A DNA stretch of 64,000 nucleotides from Eubacterium xylanophilum ATCC 35991 (GTDB taxonomy: Bacteria > Bacillota > Clostridia > Lachnospirales > Lachnospiraceae), in assembly GCF_000518685.1 (NCBI RefSeq), contig NZ_JAEB01000012.1, positions 48,043 to 112,042 of the forward strand, in the 5' to 3' direction. The notes beneath the pieces are model-generated. The model ran no database searches, had not been told where the DNA came from, and worked only from the letters and a program-made list of their open reading frames with translations. A program made the position numbers and the translations under genes. Shown here piece by piece: positions 30,681 through 38,488 of this stretch. Numbering within the stretch: the first letter of the stretch is position 1; each line of letters opens with the position of its first letter.

Positions 30681-33239
30681 GTGAAGAAGAGAACAGCTAT
30701 ATTATTAACACTTGCAACATGTACAGTAATGGCTGGAGCAATGTCAAGCGATCAGGCGATGGCGGCGAAGAAGTATTCGATTAAGCCATCTACCAAGCCA
30801 TGTGAAAAAAAGCTTAGAGACAAGGAAGTCTATAATTCCAAGACTAAGAACTATCTGACTATAAATTCATATCTCAATAAGATAAAAAAAGGGAAAAAAG
30901 GTGGAACGCTGGTTCTCAAAAAGGGAACATACAAGATTCCGACTGCTATTAAAGTGCCTTCCAAGGTGACCATCAGGCTCAACAAAGGAGCAAAGATAGT
31001 TAAGACGACTTCGGTTGGAAAGTCCAAACTCAAAGTTAGTAAAGTTCTTTTTAGCTTCACCAAGAGCGGTGCGACTGAATATAAGGGAATCAATAAATCA
31101 AAGATTATTTCAACCAACAATTCAATCATCGATTTGGGTAATAAGAAGGGATATTCGGCAATCCAGATAAAAAACTCCAACAATATAGAAATCTCCGGAC
31201 TTAAGTTTAAGGGTAGATATGGAGGCGCATATGTAAGAGTCGAGGGAAGTAGCAATGTCACTATCCAGAAGTGCAATTTTAGTGAGGGCAGTAAGACGCT
31301 TTCCAAGCCTACTTATAAGGCGGCAGTATCTATTGACGGCGTCGGAACATTTCCATGTAAAAACGTGAAAGTCAAGAACAGTAAATTCAATGGTTTGCAA
31401 GAGGGGATATCGAACAAGGCGGCTGTTAATACTTCATATGCATATGGAATGGAGATAAGCGGAAATAAGTTTACCAACATCTCCGGCCGTGCGATTGTGG
31501 GAACTAAGTTTAATGGTGCGCTTATTTTCTCCAATACTATTGCGAGGACAGATGATAAAAAGACGAGTTATGCTATTTATATGTACTCGGCAAAGAATGT
31601 CAGGGTATACTCCAATACTATAAAGAATTGTAAGTATTGCGCGGGATTCGGAAGAGTATCGTCGGTTAATAACTCCATGAATGCCGAGTGCAAGGGGCTT
31701 CTTATAAACAATAAGGTTTCCGACTTGACTCATATGTACATTCCTTACAACAATGGAACAAAGACTAGAATATACTTTGAAAATAAAACAGAGAATTCAT
31801 TTACATTGACGCCGACAAGTAAGCCTTATTATGAGCATTATACCAATTGCGACAGTTATACGGCCAACGGCGGTCAGATGAAGACCTATTATATGCTGAG
31901 GTCTTATATGGAGCAACTCGAGGACGTTGGAGGTGGAACTATCACGCTTAAGGCGGGCGAGTATGTGCTCAGTCATTCAGTTTGCATTCCTTCGAATGTC
32001 AAGCTTGTCTTGTCAGACGGAGTTGTGATTAAGAAAGTTAAGGCGACGAATACTAACATAGCTACGAACAAGGCACTTATAGTCATCGTGCCACCATCTA
32101 AGTCGGCAACCAAGTCAACTGTGAGTGGATACAACGGATCACAGAACGTGACGATTGTGGGTCAGGGAACAGCGACACTAAATTGTGCCAGCGTGACCAA
32201 TGCCATGGGAATCGTTATGGGACATGCCAAGAATGTGATTATCAAGAATATCAATTTCCTGAATGAGTACGGCTCCCACTTTATAGAGCTCAATTCTTCT
32301 CAAAATGTAACGGTGGAAAATTGCATGTTCAAGGATTTTAAGATATATAACAACAAGAGTCACAAAGAGGCAATCAATATAGATACCACGGATTCCAACA
32401 ACAACGGATTCAATTATGAGTGGTCAACCCATGATAGAACAGCATGCGATACCGTAAATATCAAGGGATGCGAGTTCGTCAACATGGGAACAGCTGTGGG
32501 AAGCCATACTTACTCTGTGACAACTGCAGATAAGAAGAAGCAAGTGTACCACGAGAATGTTACCATAGAAAAATGTTCCGTCAACAAGACATATAATGCG
32601 GCCATAAGAATCCTCAATTGGAAGGATCCTGTCATCAAAAACAATGATATCAAGGGAGTTCAGGCTCTCGAAGATAACAAGGGTTATAACTATACATGTA
32701 TCTTGTGTAAGGGAATTGTAAATCCTACAATTACAGGAAATAAGTTTGACAGAACAGGTGCCAAGAAGAAGAATTACGCGATTAGAATTCTCGAGCTCAC
32801 TACAGCGGTGACTCAAGGGGCGATAAATGCAGGATATGCCGACACCATATCATCTGTTTCCGAAAAGAATCAGGCGGATATGAGAAACAATACTGTAGGT
32901 GAAATGTGTTACAAGAGATTTCTCACCAAGTATGCGGACGGAAGCAATGACCTCTACGTTGATAAGCTAGATGATGAGGGCAAGCCTGTTGAAGATGCAG
33001 AGGGAAATGTGGTCAGAATCAAGAACCCTAAGACCTTGTTCTCTAATTGCGAGGATGATGATACACAGGATGATCCTGTAGATGACGGAGGAGACAAGGA
33101 AGAGGATGACTCCGATGAATCTGCAGTGGGAACATCGAATTCCAACAAAGATTCATCAAATCAAGCTGCATCAGGAAGTGCCGTGAGCGGAAGTTCCGTG
33201 ACTAGTTCGAGTGCAACGGGAACTTTGACAGTGAAATAA
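30681..33239 (+). CDS. Secreted protein with two parallel beta-helix (pectate-lyase-like) modules
   Basis: 852 residues. A signal peptide (residues 1-28, ending DQAMAAKK) leads to two modules of the same kind, about 60-360 and 390-740. Each opens with a GGTLVLKKGTYKI or GGTITLKAGEYVL segment, typical of the N-cap of pectin-lyase-fold proteins, followed by PbH1-type rungs (NSNNIEISGLKFKGRYGGAY; NSSQNVTVENCMFKDF). The tail from about 780 is acidic and then serine-rich, without an anchor motif. Such folds include polysaccharide lyases and adhesins; I cannot see a catalytic set that would decide. The start is GTG 30681 with AGGAGGA before it. A single-gene unit flanked by the repeat array and the greA promoter. 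Confidence 0.8.
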   Translation: MKKRTAILLTLATCTVMAGAMSSDQAMAAKKYSIKPSTKPCEKKLRDKEVYNSKTKNYLTINSYLNKIKKGKKGGTLVLKKGTYKIPTAIKVPSKVTIRLNKGAKIVKTTSVGKSKLKVSKVLFSFTKSGATEYKGINKSKIISTNNSIIDLGNKKGYSAIQIKNSNNIEISGLKFKGRYGGAYVRVEGSSNVTIQKCNFSEGSKTLSKPTYKAAVSIDGVGTFPCKNVKVKNSKFNGLQEGISNKAAVNTSYAYGMEISGNKFTNISGRAIVGTKFNGALIFSNTIARTDDKKTSYAIYMYSAKNVRVYSNTIKNCKYCAGFGRVSSVNNSMNAECKGLLINNKVSDLTHMYIPYNNGTKTRIYFENKTENSFTLTPTSKPYYEHYTNCDSYTANGGQMKTYYMLRSYMEQLEDVGGGTITLKAGEYVLSHSVCIPSNVKLVLSDGVVIKKVKATNTNIATNKALIVIVPPSKSATKSTVSGYNGSQNVTIVGQGTATLNCASVTNAMGIVMGHAKNVIIKNINFLNEYGSHFIELNSSQNVTVENCMFKDFKIYNNKSHKEAINIDTTDSNNNGFNYEWSTHDRTACDTVNIKGCEFVNMGTAVGSHTYSVTTADKKKQVYHENVTIEKCSVNKTYNAAIRILNWKDPVIKNNDIKGVQALEDNKGYNYTCILCKGIVNPTITGNKFDRTGAKKKNYAIRILELTTAVTQGAINAGYADTISSVSEKNQADMRNNTVGEMCYKRFLTKYADGSNDLYVDKLDDEGKPVEDAEGNVVRIKNPKTLFSNCEDDDTQDDPVDDGGDKEEDDSDESAVGTSNSNKDSSNQAASGSAVSGSSVTSSSATGTLTVK

Positions 33240-33242
33240 GAT

Positions 33243-33271
33243 TTGACAATAACTGAATACTACTATATAAT
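33243..33271 (+). promoter_or_regulatory. Consensus promoter of greA-lysS
   Basis: TTGACA at 33243-33248, a 17-bp spacer and TATAAT at 33266-33271: a perfect consensus, only 3 bp after the preceding stop codon. Confidence 0.9.
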
Positions 33272-33296
33272 ATTAGATTGAGAATATAGAGAATGC

Positions 33297-33331
33297 ATCC
33301 ACTGACTCGGTACGAATCCGAGTCAGTGGAT
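33297..33331 (+). promoter_or_regulatory. Stem-loop in the greA leader
   Basis: A perfect 14-bp stem, ATCCACTGACTCGG (33297-33310) / CCGAGTCAGTGGAT (33318-33331), with a 7-base loop. By position it begins about 20 bases into the transcript and ends 14 bases before the GGAGG of greA. There is no T-tract, so it is not a simple terminator. It could protect the 5' end or pause polymerase, which would suit autoregulation of a Gre factor, but this is inference. Confidence 0.7.
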
Positions 33332-33355
33332 TGTAGAGATTTATGGAGGTTAAAT

Positions 33356-33838
33356 ATGGCTGAGGTAAAGAAGAATATTTTGACAGAAGATGGTTTGCGC
33401 TCACTTGAAAACGAGTTGGAAGAACTCAAGGTAGTTAAGCGTAAGGAAGTTGCTGATAAGATTAAGGAAGCTAGAGAGCAGGGAGACTTATCAGAGAATG
33501 CCGAGTACGATGCTGCCAAGGAAGAACAGCGTGACATCGAGCACAGAATTGAAGAAATTGAGAAGATTCTTAAGAATGCTGAGGTCGTTATTAATGACGA
33601 GATCGATGGAAGTAAGATCAATATTGGAAGTTATGTAACGATTAGAGATATGGAATTCAAAGAGGATTTGGATTATCAGATAGTTGGTTCTACAGAAGCA
33701 AACAGCCTTAAGGGAAAAATCTCTAACGAGTCACCGGTAGGTAAGGCTCTTATTGGATGTAAAAAAGGACAGACAGTTACAGTGGAGACACCGGCTGGAG
33801 TTCTCAAATATAAAATTACGGATGTAAGAAAGGCTTAA
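33356..33838 (+). CDS. greA: Transcription elongation factor GreA
   Basis: 160 residues. GreA enters the secondary channel of RNA polymerase and stimulates cleavage of backtracked RNA. The N-terminal coiled coil has the acidic tip [15 protein letters not shown] needed for cleavage, and the C-terminal FKBP-like part ends [21 protein letters not shown] chose ATG 33356 after TGGAGGTTAA; an upstream in-frame ATG lies inside the leader stem-loop. lysS follows 10 bp downstream, a common clostridial order. Confidence 0.96.
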   Translation: MAEVKKNILTEDGLRSLENELEELKVVKRKEVADKIKEAREQGDLSENAEYDAAKEEQRDIEHRIEEIEKILKNAEVVINDEIDGSKINIGSYVTIRDMEFKEDLDYQIVGSTEANSLKGKISNESPVGKALIGCKKGQTVTVETPAGVLKYKITDVRKA

Positions 33839-33848
33839 GGAGGAGAAA

Positions 33849-35318
33849 ATGGCAGAAGATATGAACCAATTGCTAAAAGTGAGAAGGGAGAAGCTTCAAA
33901 ACCTTTTAGATGCAGGAAAGAATCCATATGAGATAACTAAGTGTGATGTGACACATCACTCAGTAGATATAAAGGAAAACTATGATGAGTTAGAGGGCAA
34001 AGTTGTTACGGTTGCCGGTCGTATGATGTTCAAGCGTGTTATGGGTAAGGCGTCATTTTGCAATATTAAGGATCTCAAGGGAAGCATCCAGGCTTATGTT
34101 GCAAGGGATAGCATAGGAGAAGATTCATATAAGGACTTCAAAAAATACGATGTGGGTGACCTTCTTACAGTCACAGGTGAGGTATTTAAGACTAAGACCG
34201 GTGAGATTTCAATCCATGCAAGTGAGGTTGTGCTTATATCTAAGAGTTTGCAAATCTTGCCTGAGAAGTTCCATGGACTCACAGATACAGATATGAGATA
34301 TCGTCAGAGATATGTAGATCTTATCATGAATGACGATGTTAAGAATGCATTTATCAAGAGATCTAAGATTATCAGCACTATCAGAAAATTCCTTGACAAC
34401 AAGGGATTTATGGAAGTTGAGACACCTATGCTTGTCTCCAATGCAGGTGGTGCGGCAGCTCGTCCATTTGAAACTCACTTTAATGCTCTCGACGAGGATT
34501 TGAAGCTTAGAATATCACTTGAGCTTTACCTCAAGAGACTTATTGTAGGCGGAATGGAGAAAGTATACGAGATAGGCCGAGTATTCCGTAACGAAGGACT
34601 TGACACTCGTCACAATCCTGAGTTCACACTCATGGAGCTCTATCAGGCCTTCACAGATTATCATGGCATGATGGACTTGACAGAGGAAATGTTCCGCTAC
34701 ATTGCCCAGGAAGTATTGGGAACAACTACAATTACCTTCCAGGGAACAGAGATGGATCTCGGCAAGCCATTCGAGAGAATTACTATGGTTGACGCTGTTA
34801 AGAAATATGCTGGTGTTGACTTTAATGAGATAAAGACACTTGAGGAAGCTCAGGCAATCGCCAAAGAGAAGGGCGTTGAGTTTGACAAAACTCACAAGAA
34901 GGGCGATATTCTCAACTTGTTCTTCGAGGAGTTCGTTGAGGAGCACCTTATCCAGCCAACATTTGTCATGGATCATCCTATTGAGATTTCTCCACTTACT
35001 AAGAAGAAACCTGATAATCCAGAGTATGTTGAGCGTTTCGAGATGTTTATGAACGGCTGGGAGATGTGTAACGCATATTCAGAGTTAAATGATCCTATTG
35101 ACCAGCGCGAGCGTTTTAAAGCCCAGGAGGAGCTTTTGGCGCAGGGTAATGAAGAGGCCAATAGGACAGATGAAGACTTTATGTATGCTCTCGAGCTCGG
35201 TATGCCACCAACAGGTGGAATTGGTTACGGAATCGACAGACTATGTATGCTGATGTGTGATCAGCCAGCGATAAGGGACGTACTACTCTTCCCGACACTG
35301 AAACAGTTGGATAAATAA
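33849..35318 (+). CDS. lysS: Lysyl-tRNA synthetase, class II
   Basis: 489 residues. An OB-fold anticodon-binding domain (residues about 50-150, [19 protein letters not shown]) precedes the class II catalytic core: motif 2 in [20 protein letters not shown] and motif 3 in [13 protein letters not shown]. The substrate-site segment [16 protein letters not shown] is typical. It is cotranscribed with greA and starts after AAGGAGGAGAA. The stop is followed by an accessory island, then a terminator at 35399. Confidence 0.97.
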   Translation: MAEDMNQLLKVRREKLQNLLDAGKNPYEITKCDVTHHSVDIKENYDELEGKVVTVAGRMMFKRVMGKASFCNIKDLKGSIQAYVARDSIGEDSYKDFKKYDVGDLLTVTGEVFKTKTGEISIHASEVVLISKSLQILPEKFHGLTDTDMRYRQRYVDLIMNDDVKNAFIKRSKIISTIRKFLDNKGFMEVETPMLVSNAGGAAARPFETHFNALDEDLKLRISLELYLKRLIVGGMEKVYEIGRVFRNEGLDTRHNPEFTLMELYQAFTDYHGMMDLTEEMFRYIAQEVLGTTTITFQGTEMDLGKPFERITMVDAVKKYAGVDFNEIKTLEEAQAIAKEKGVEFDKTHKKGDILNLFFEEFVEEHLIQPTFVMDHPIEISPLTKKKPDNPEYVERFEMFMNGWEMCNAYSELNDPIDQRERFKAQEELLAQGNEEANRTDEDFMYALELGMPPTGGIGYGIDRLCMLMCDQPAIRDVLLFPTLKQLDK

Positions 35319-35398
35319 AATGCCGTAAAATCAAGGGCTTCAGCAATCATGAAACTCGGTTTTGTAGCAAATTTGTAGCAAATATTCAATCGAATACA

Positions 35399-35457
35399 AG
35401 CGAGTATGAGTTTATAGAATTTCCACTTAGGAAAAGAACTCATACTCGCTTTTTTTG
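35399..35457 (+). terminator. Terminator after lysS
   Basis: A perfect 14-bp stem, AGCGAGTATGAGTT (35399-35412) / AACTCATACTCGCT (35437-35450), then seven T. Between lysS and it lies a short direct repeat TTTGTAGCAAA (35361-35382) of unknown meaning. Confidence 0.85.
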
Positions 35458-35464
35458 GAAACGA

Positions 35465-35497
35465 GCAGGAGATTCTTTCCCTGCGGGCCTTTTTTTC
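35465..35497 (+). terminator. Second, weaker terminator
   Basis: GCAGGA at 35465-35470 pairs with TCCCTGC ending at 35484 (one bulge), followed by GGGCC and a T run at 35490-35496. It would back up the terminator just before it and insulate the toxin-antitoxin genes. Confidence 0.5.
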
Positions 35498-35540
35498 TTG
35501 ACATTTTTCTCGACAGGAGATATACTTGATTTATCAAACT

Positions 35541-35574
35541 ATACAATAACCATTAAAAAGTTGTATATTATAAT
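35541..35574 (+). promoter_or_regulatory. Promoter and possible operator of the AbiE pair
   Basis: TATAAT at 35569-35574 lies 17 bp before the gene. Just upstream ATACAA (35541-35546) and TTGTAT (35561-35566) form a spaced inverted repeat. AbiEi antitoxins are known to bind inverted repeats in their own promoter, so this is a candidate operator; no good -35 is seen. Confidence 0.45.
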
Positions 35575-35591
35575 AAAATGAGGGTGATAAC

Positions 35592-36185
35592 ATGAGCGAA
35601 AGTCTTAAAATGGTTTTTGATAGGCATGGTGGTCTAATGAGAACCGCGGAGCTAAAAAAAGAAGGCTTTTATTATAAGAAAATCCAGCGTCTTCTGGAAG
35701 AGGGCGAGATAGAGCAGGTTAGACGTGGTTACTATCAATATTCAGGGGAAGATTCCTTTTCGGACATTCCCGCTATTACGACACTCTTTCCGGATGGAGT
35801 AATTTGTATGGAGAGTGCACTGGATTACTATGGCTATACGGATAGGACCCCGGCGGCGTGGCATCTGGCAGTGGATAATAAGAGCACAAGAACAAGATTC
35901 TATATTGATTATCCTATTGTAAAACCACATTTTATTCGTAGTGAACGATATAAGGTAGGGATAGAAGAAGCGGAGATTGATGGTAAGCCTGTAAAGATAT
36001 ATGACAGGGAAAGAACGATTTGTGATCTCCTTCTTCATAGAAACAAAGTTGATGGAGAGGTTTTCAATGTGGCTATCCAGCGATATGTTCAGGATCCTAA
36101 GAAGGTGGAGGCACGACTTATGAAGTACGCAAAACTACTTCACGTGGAAAAAAAGGTAAGGGAGGTGCTTGGAGTATGGCTGTAA
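35592..36185 (+). CDS. abiEi: AbiEi-type antitoxin / transcriptional regulator
   Basis: 197 residues. The N-terminal winged-helix reads MVFDRHGGLMRTAELKKEGF, with YKKIQRLLEEGEIEQVRRGYYQ, the standard AbiEi opening, and the C-terminal part has the family pattern (ITTLFPDGVICMESALDYYG; KIYDRERTICDLL). AbiEi represses its own operon and neutralises AbiEii in a type IV toxin-antitoxin and phage-abortive system. It overlaps the toxin gene by 10 bp, so the two are translationally coupled. Its place in an eroded island suggests it came with a mobile element. Confidence 0.92.
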   Translation: MSESLKMVFDRHGGLMRTAELKKEGFYYKKIQRLLEEGEIEQVRRGYYQYSGEDSFSDIPAITTLFPDGVICMESALDYYGYTDRTPAAWHLAVDNKSTRTRFYIDYPIVKPHFIRSERYKVGIEEAEIDGKPVKIYDRERTICDLLLHRNKVDGEVFNVAIQRYVQDPKKVEARLMKYAKLLHVEKKVREVLGVWL

Positions 36186-37075
36186 AGAACATGGCGGCAT
36201 CGGTACTGACGAGATTAAAGAATCAGTCAAAGGAAGAAGGGATTCCATTTCAGAGGGTTCTTCAGCTTTTTGCTCAGGAAGAATTTCTGAGAAAACTATC
36301 ACTTTCCCAGTATGCAGATAATCTGATCTTAAAAGGTGGGATGTTTATCTATACACTGACTGAATTTGATTCAAGACCGACGAGGGACATTGATTTTCTG
36401 ATAAAGAATCTGCACGGAAGCTTGGAGAATATCAAGCATACCATGAGAGATATCTGCAATATAAGTACCGGCAATGATTTCATAACGATAGAGGTTCTGG
36501 GGACGGAAACTATCTCAGTAGATAAAAAATATCCAGGTGTAAAAACTTCTTTTATGGGAAGCATAGGAAAGGTGAGGATTCCGTTCTCCATTGATGTTGG
36601 TATTGATGATGTGATCGTTCCTGATCCGATAAAAAGGATGATTATTACAAGATTGCCGGATTTTGTTTCTCCGGAAGTGTATACATATTCGTTAGAAAGC
36701 ACTATTGCAGAGAAATTTGATGCAATTCTTCAGAGGATGGCCGGAACAAGTAGGATGAAGGATTTCTATGACATTTATTATCTGTCTGGGATATTTGATT
36801 TTGAAGGAGAGATCCTTATCGAAGCGGTTAAAAGTACTTTAGATCATCGGAAAAGAGAATTGCAGGATGATGTTTTTACGGAAATTGAAGATTTTAAGAA
36901 CAATAATGCATTGAATACCCAGTGGAAGGCTTTTGAACCGGCGAAAGAATCTGGATTATTGTTTGATGATGTGCTGGACAGACTGGCAGTATTTCTTGAA
37001 CCCATATACCAGAACATGCTGAGTGAAACGAATTACGACAAACGATGGAGCTGCGAGAGTAAGATGTGGATTTAA
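36176..37075 (+). CDS. abiEii: AbiEii/AbiGii-type nucleotidyltransferase toxin
   Basis: 299 residues. The nucleotidyltransferase signature is intact: K-G-G at residues 53-55 in LILKGGMFIYTLTEF and the metal-binding pair D71/D73 in RPTRDIDFLI. Family members transfer nucleotides to tRNA or other targets and stop growth, giving phage resistance. Later segments STIAEKFDAILQRM and SRMKDFYDIYYLSGIFDF are typical of the family. No frameshift or stop is present, so the pair looks functional. The start overlaps the antitoxin by 10 bp; its own end overlaps a small frame by 10 bp. Confidence 0.92.
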   Translation: MAVKNMAASVLTRLKNQSKEEGIPFQRVLQLFAQEEFLRKLSLSQYADNLILKGGMFIYTLTEFDSRPTRDIDFLIKNLHGSLENIKHTMRDICNISTGNDFITIEVLGTETISVDKKYPGVKTSFMGSIGKVRIPFSIDVGIDDVIVPDPIKRMIITRLPDFVSPEVYTYSLESTIAEKFDAILQRMAGTSRMKDFYDIYYLSGIFDFEGEILIEAVKSTLDHRKRELQDDVFTEIEDFKNNNALNTQWKAFEPAKESGLLFDDVLDRLAVFLEPIYQNMLSETNYDKRWSCESKMWI

Positions 37076-37266
37076 GAAAGGAAATTCTGACAGGGATGTT
37101 AAGGACTACAGGAAGTAAAAGAACTGCCGGAGGACTCGAAAAGGCAAAGAAACTGCTAGCCAAGCTTGCAGAGTATAGGCCTCTTGCCAAGGTGGAGGAG
37201 CGCGAAGAAAAGCCTCCCGAGGTGAGAACACCAAGTAAACGCCAAAGCATGGGTGTGGATGATTAA
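37066..37266 (+). CDS. Small basic protein after AbiEii (uncertain)
   Basis: A 66-codon frame starting at GTG 37066, overlapping the end of abiEii by 10 bp and ending just before a terminator. The product is lysine- and arginine-rich and helical (LEKAKKLLAKLAEYRPLAKV) and is not recognised. The coupled position supports translation, but it could be the remnant of a longer gene. Confidence 0.4.
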   Translation: MDLRKEILTGMLRTTGSKRTAGGLEKAKKLLAKLAEYRPLAKVEEREEKPPEVRTPSKRQSMGVDD

Positions 37267-37442
37267 GAGTATGGTGGGTAGCTGCGTTTCGGCGTGGCTG
37301 CCCGTTTTTTTGTATAGCAATAAAAAAGAGGGATACGAATTATATCATCAAGAAGAGCGATGTCAAGATGCCGCTTCATGGAACGTTTGTAGTCTTTTTT
37401 GAACTGCGTGGACCAGACAATACTGTACTTTTGTTCTTTCAT
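37263..37442 (-). pseudogene. Truncated YafQ/RelE-type toxin
   Basis: Reading the minus strand from ATG at 37442, the frame gives 59 residues. The first 37 or so (KYSIVWSTQFKKDYKRSMKR, then HLDIALLDDIIRI) match the N-terminus of YafQ-type mRNA interferases, which usually have about 90 residues. After IRI the frame leaves the family and runs through the convergent AbiE terminator to a chance stop. The C-terminal half with the catalytic histidines is lost, so it should be inactive. Its ATG overlaps the antitoxin stop by 4 bp (ATGA), the classic arrangement. Confidence 0.75.
37276..37312 (+). terminator. Terminator of the AbiE operon
   Basis: GGGTAGC (37276-37282) pairs with GCTGCCC through a G-U pair, with the right arm ending at 37303, followed by G and seven T. 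On the other strand it lies inside the tail of the truncated toxin frame. Confidence 0.7.
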
Positions 37443-37732
37443 CGCTTAAGCTCCGCAAGTGCTTCTTCCACATCGGAATATTTTTTTATATTCGGATTGT
37501 GGGCGAGGCTGTTTGCTTCCATCATGGCAGCGATGGTTTCCTGATTAGGCTTATCAAGTCTTACATCAAATGGAAATCCACCGGCACGCAGCGACTGGCG
37601 GAGAAAAACATTGATTGCAGTTGTAAGGTTGATGCCCAGCTCTCCATACATAGTTTCACATTGTGATTTGATGTCCTTATCCATACGGACACTAAAGGTA
37701 GTAGTAGTTGATTCTTTGGTTGCAGCAGACAT
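37439..37732 (-). CDS. RelB/DinJ-family antitoxin
   Basis: 97 residues on the minus strand. The ribbon-helix-helix start TTTTFSVRMDKDIKSQCE and MYGELGINLTTAINVFLRQS are diagnostic of RelB/DinJ antitoxins, followed by GGFPFDVRLDKPNQET. It would bind its toxin and repress its own promoter as a dimer. The partner toxin is truncated, so this is an orphan antitoxin that may still act as a repressor or protect against other toxins. AAAGGAG lies before the start. Confidence 0.9.
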   Translation of the reverse strand: MSAATKESTTTTFSVRMDKDIKSQCETMYGELGINLTTAINVFLRQSLRAGGFPFDVRLDKPNQETIAAMMEANSLAHNPNIKKYSDVEEALAELKR

Positions 37733-37764
37733 AGTATCAACTCCTTTCGCTTAATTCTAATTAA

Positions 37765-37793
37765 ATTATATATCTATTGCATTGCAATGTCAA
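37765..37793 (-). promoter_or_regulatory. relB promoter with palindromic operator
   Basis: On the minus strand TTGACA (37793-37788), a 17-bp spacer and TATAAT (37770-37765): full consensus. Within the spacer the palindrome ATTGCA-T-TGCAAT (37776-37788) is a good candidate for the RelB operator. Confidence 0.8.
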
Positions 37794-37843
37794 TTCAATA
37801 TCTGTCTTTTAGACAGATAATTCGACAAAATGCGGAGGATTAT

Positions 37844-38037
37844 ATGGAAATAGAAGTAAACAAAGATATAGACCGCTACAAAGAGACGGTGTCATGGGGC
37901 TTACGGCAAGGCAGCTCATATTCGGATATATGGGTGTGACAGTCAGCGCCTACATAGCAATTCCGGCTGTTGCACCGATAGCACTTTCGGGGTTTTATTC
38001 TTACAATGGAATGGGGATGGCAAGACCATATAAATAA
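37844..38037 (+). pseudogene. Frameshifted PrgI-family gene (conjugative element relic)
   Basis: ATG 37844 follows GCGGAGG and gives MEIEVNKDIDRYKETV in one frame, then the match shifts by one base to GLTARQLIFGYMGVTVSAYI and PIALSGFYSYNGM before TAA at 38037. Together these form most of a PrgI protein, a small membrane component of Gram-positive conjugation systems. The single-base shift, a stop in the first frame 93 bases in, and the unusual end show it is dead. It marks the island as the remains of an integrative conjugative element. Confidence 0.75.
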
Positions 38038-38125
38038 AAAGAAACGGGTAACCCTTTGGAATCATAAGATTTTACTTGGAAAAAACCCATTTCTTCTGAG
38101 AATTATATTGAGGAATTTAAGATGA

Positions 38126-38197
38126 TTTGATAATATTGTTATCATTAATGATATAAAATTTAAAGGTAAACGTTCGGTTAATTGGGATGATATAAAG
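38126..38197 (+). pseudogene. Short coding relic cut off by a repeat unit
   Basis: A stretch open for 24 codons reads FDNIVIINDIKFKGKRSVNW then DDIK, ending exactly where a family A repeat begins. It has no start codon and is preceded by a stop. It resembles part of accessory-element proteins, but the match is too short to name. The 90 bp between the PrgI relic and it show nothing. Confidence 0.3.
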
Positions 38198-38252
38198 GCA
38201 TGCCTATTTGAAAAAGAAGGATTTGGCATGCCCCGAGAGGGGGAGAGACTTG
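38197..38252 (+). repeat. Solitary family A unit
   Basis: GGCATGCC, a loop TATTTGAAAAAGAAGGATTT, GGCATGCCCC and the GAGAG linker ending GAGAGACTTGA. The loop is identical to that of unit 3 of the array at 8523. The left arm has lost its two leading G. It joins directly to the family C element. Confidence 0.9.
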
Positions 38253-38373
38253 ACAAGTATAATAAAACAGGAAGAGGCCAACCAGAGAGAGACTTCAATG
38301 CGCATGCATTGCGTCTCGAGTCGGTTGGACTCTTCCTGTTTTTAGACTGTCTTAGTGCGACATCTCCTTTTTT
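38253..38373 (-). repeat. Hairpin repeat, family C (inverted copy)
   Basis: The reverse complement of 29588-29705 over about 110 bp with few changes; outer stem 38264-38342. The right end, AGACTGTCTTAGTGCGACAT followed by CTCC and a T run, is the family E right arm. The two copies form an inverted pair 8.7 kb apart. Confidence 0.9.
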
Positions 38374-38387
38374 AAAACAAGAAAGTG

Positions 38388-38417
38388 TTGAAGAAACTCC
38401 TCTTTTTGTGGTAAAAT
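38388..38417 (+). promoter_or_regulatory. Promoter of the GGDEF gene
   Basis: TTGAAG at 38388-38393, an 18-bp spacer and TAAAAT at 38412-38417 with TGG before it (extended -10). It is just downstream of the family C repeat. Confidence 0.55.
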
Positions 38418-38488
38418 AATAAGAAAAGGATTTGCACTTATGAAGTGCAGTAAGGGATTATCAGTTACGGCAAAGATTGGAGAAAAGT

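Noticed and set aside
29588..38373. A transposon with inverted terminal repeats.
   Set aside because: The enclosed segment holds core genes (greA, lysS) and no transposase; the family C ends are better explained as separate intergenic repeats in opposite orientation.
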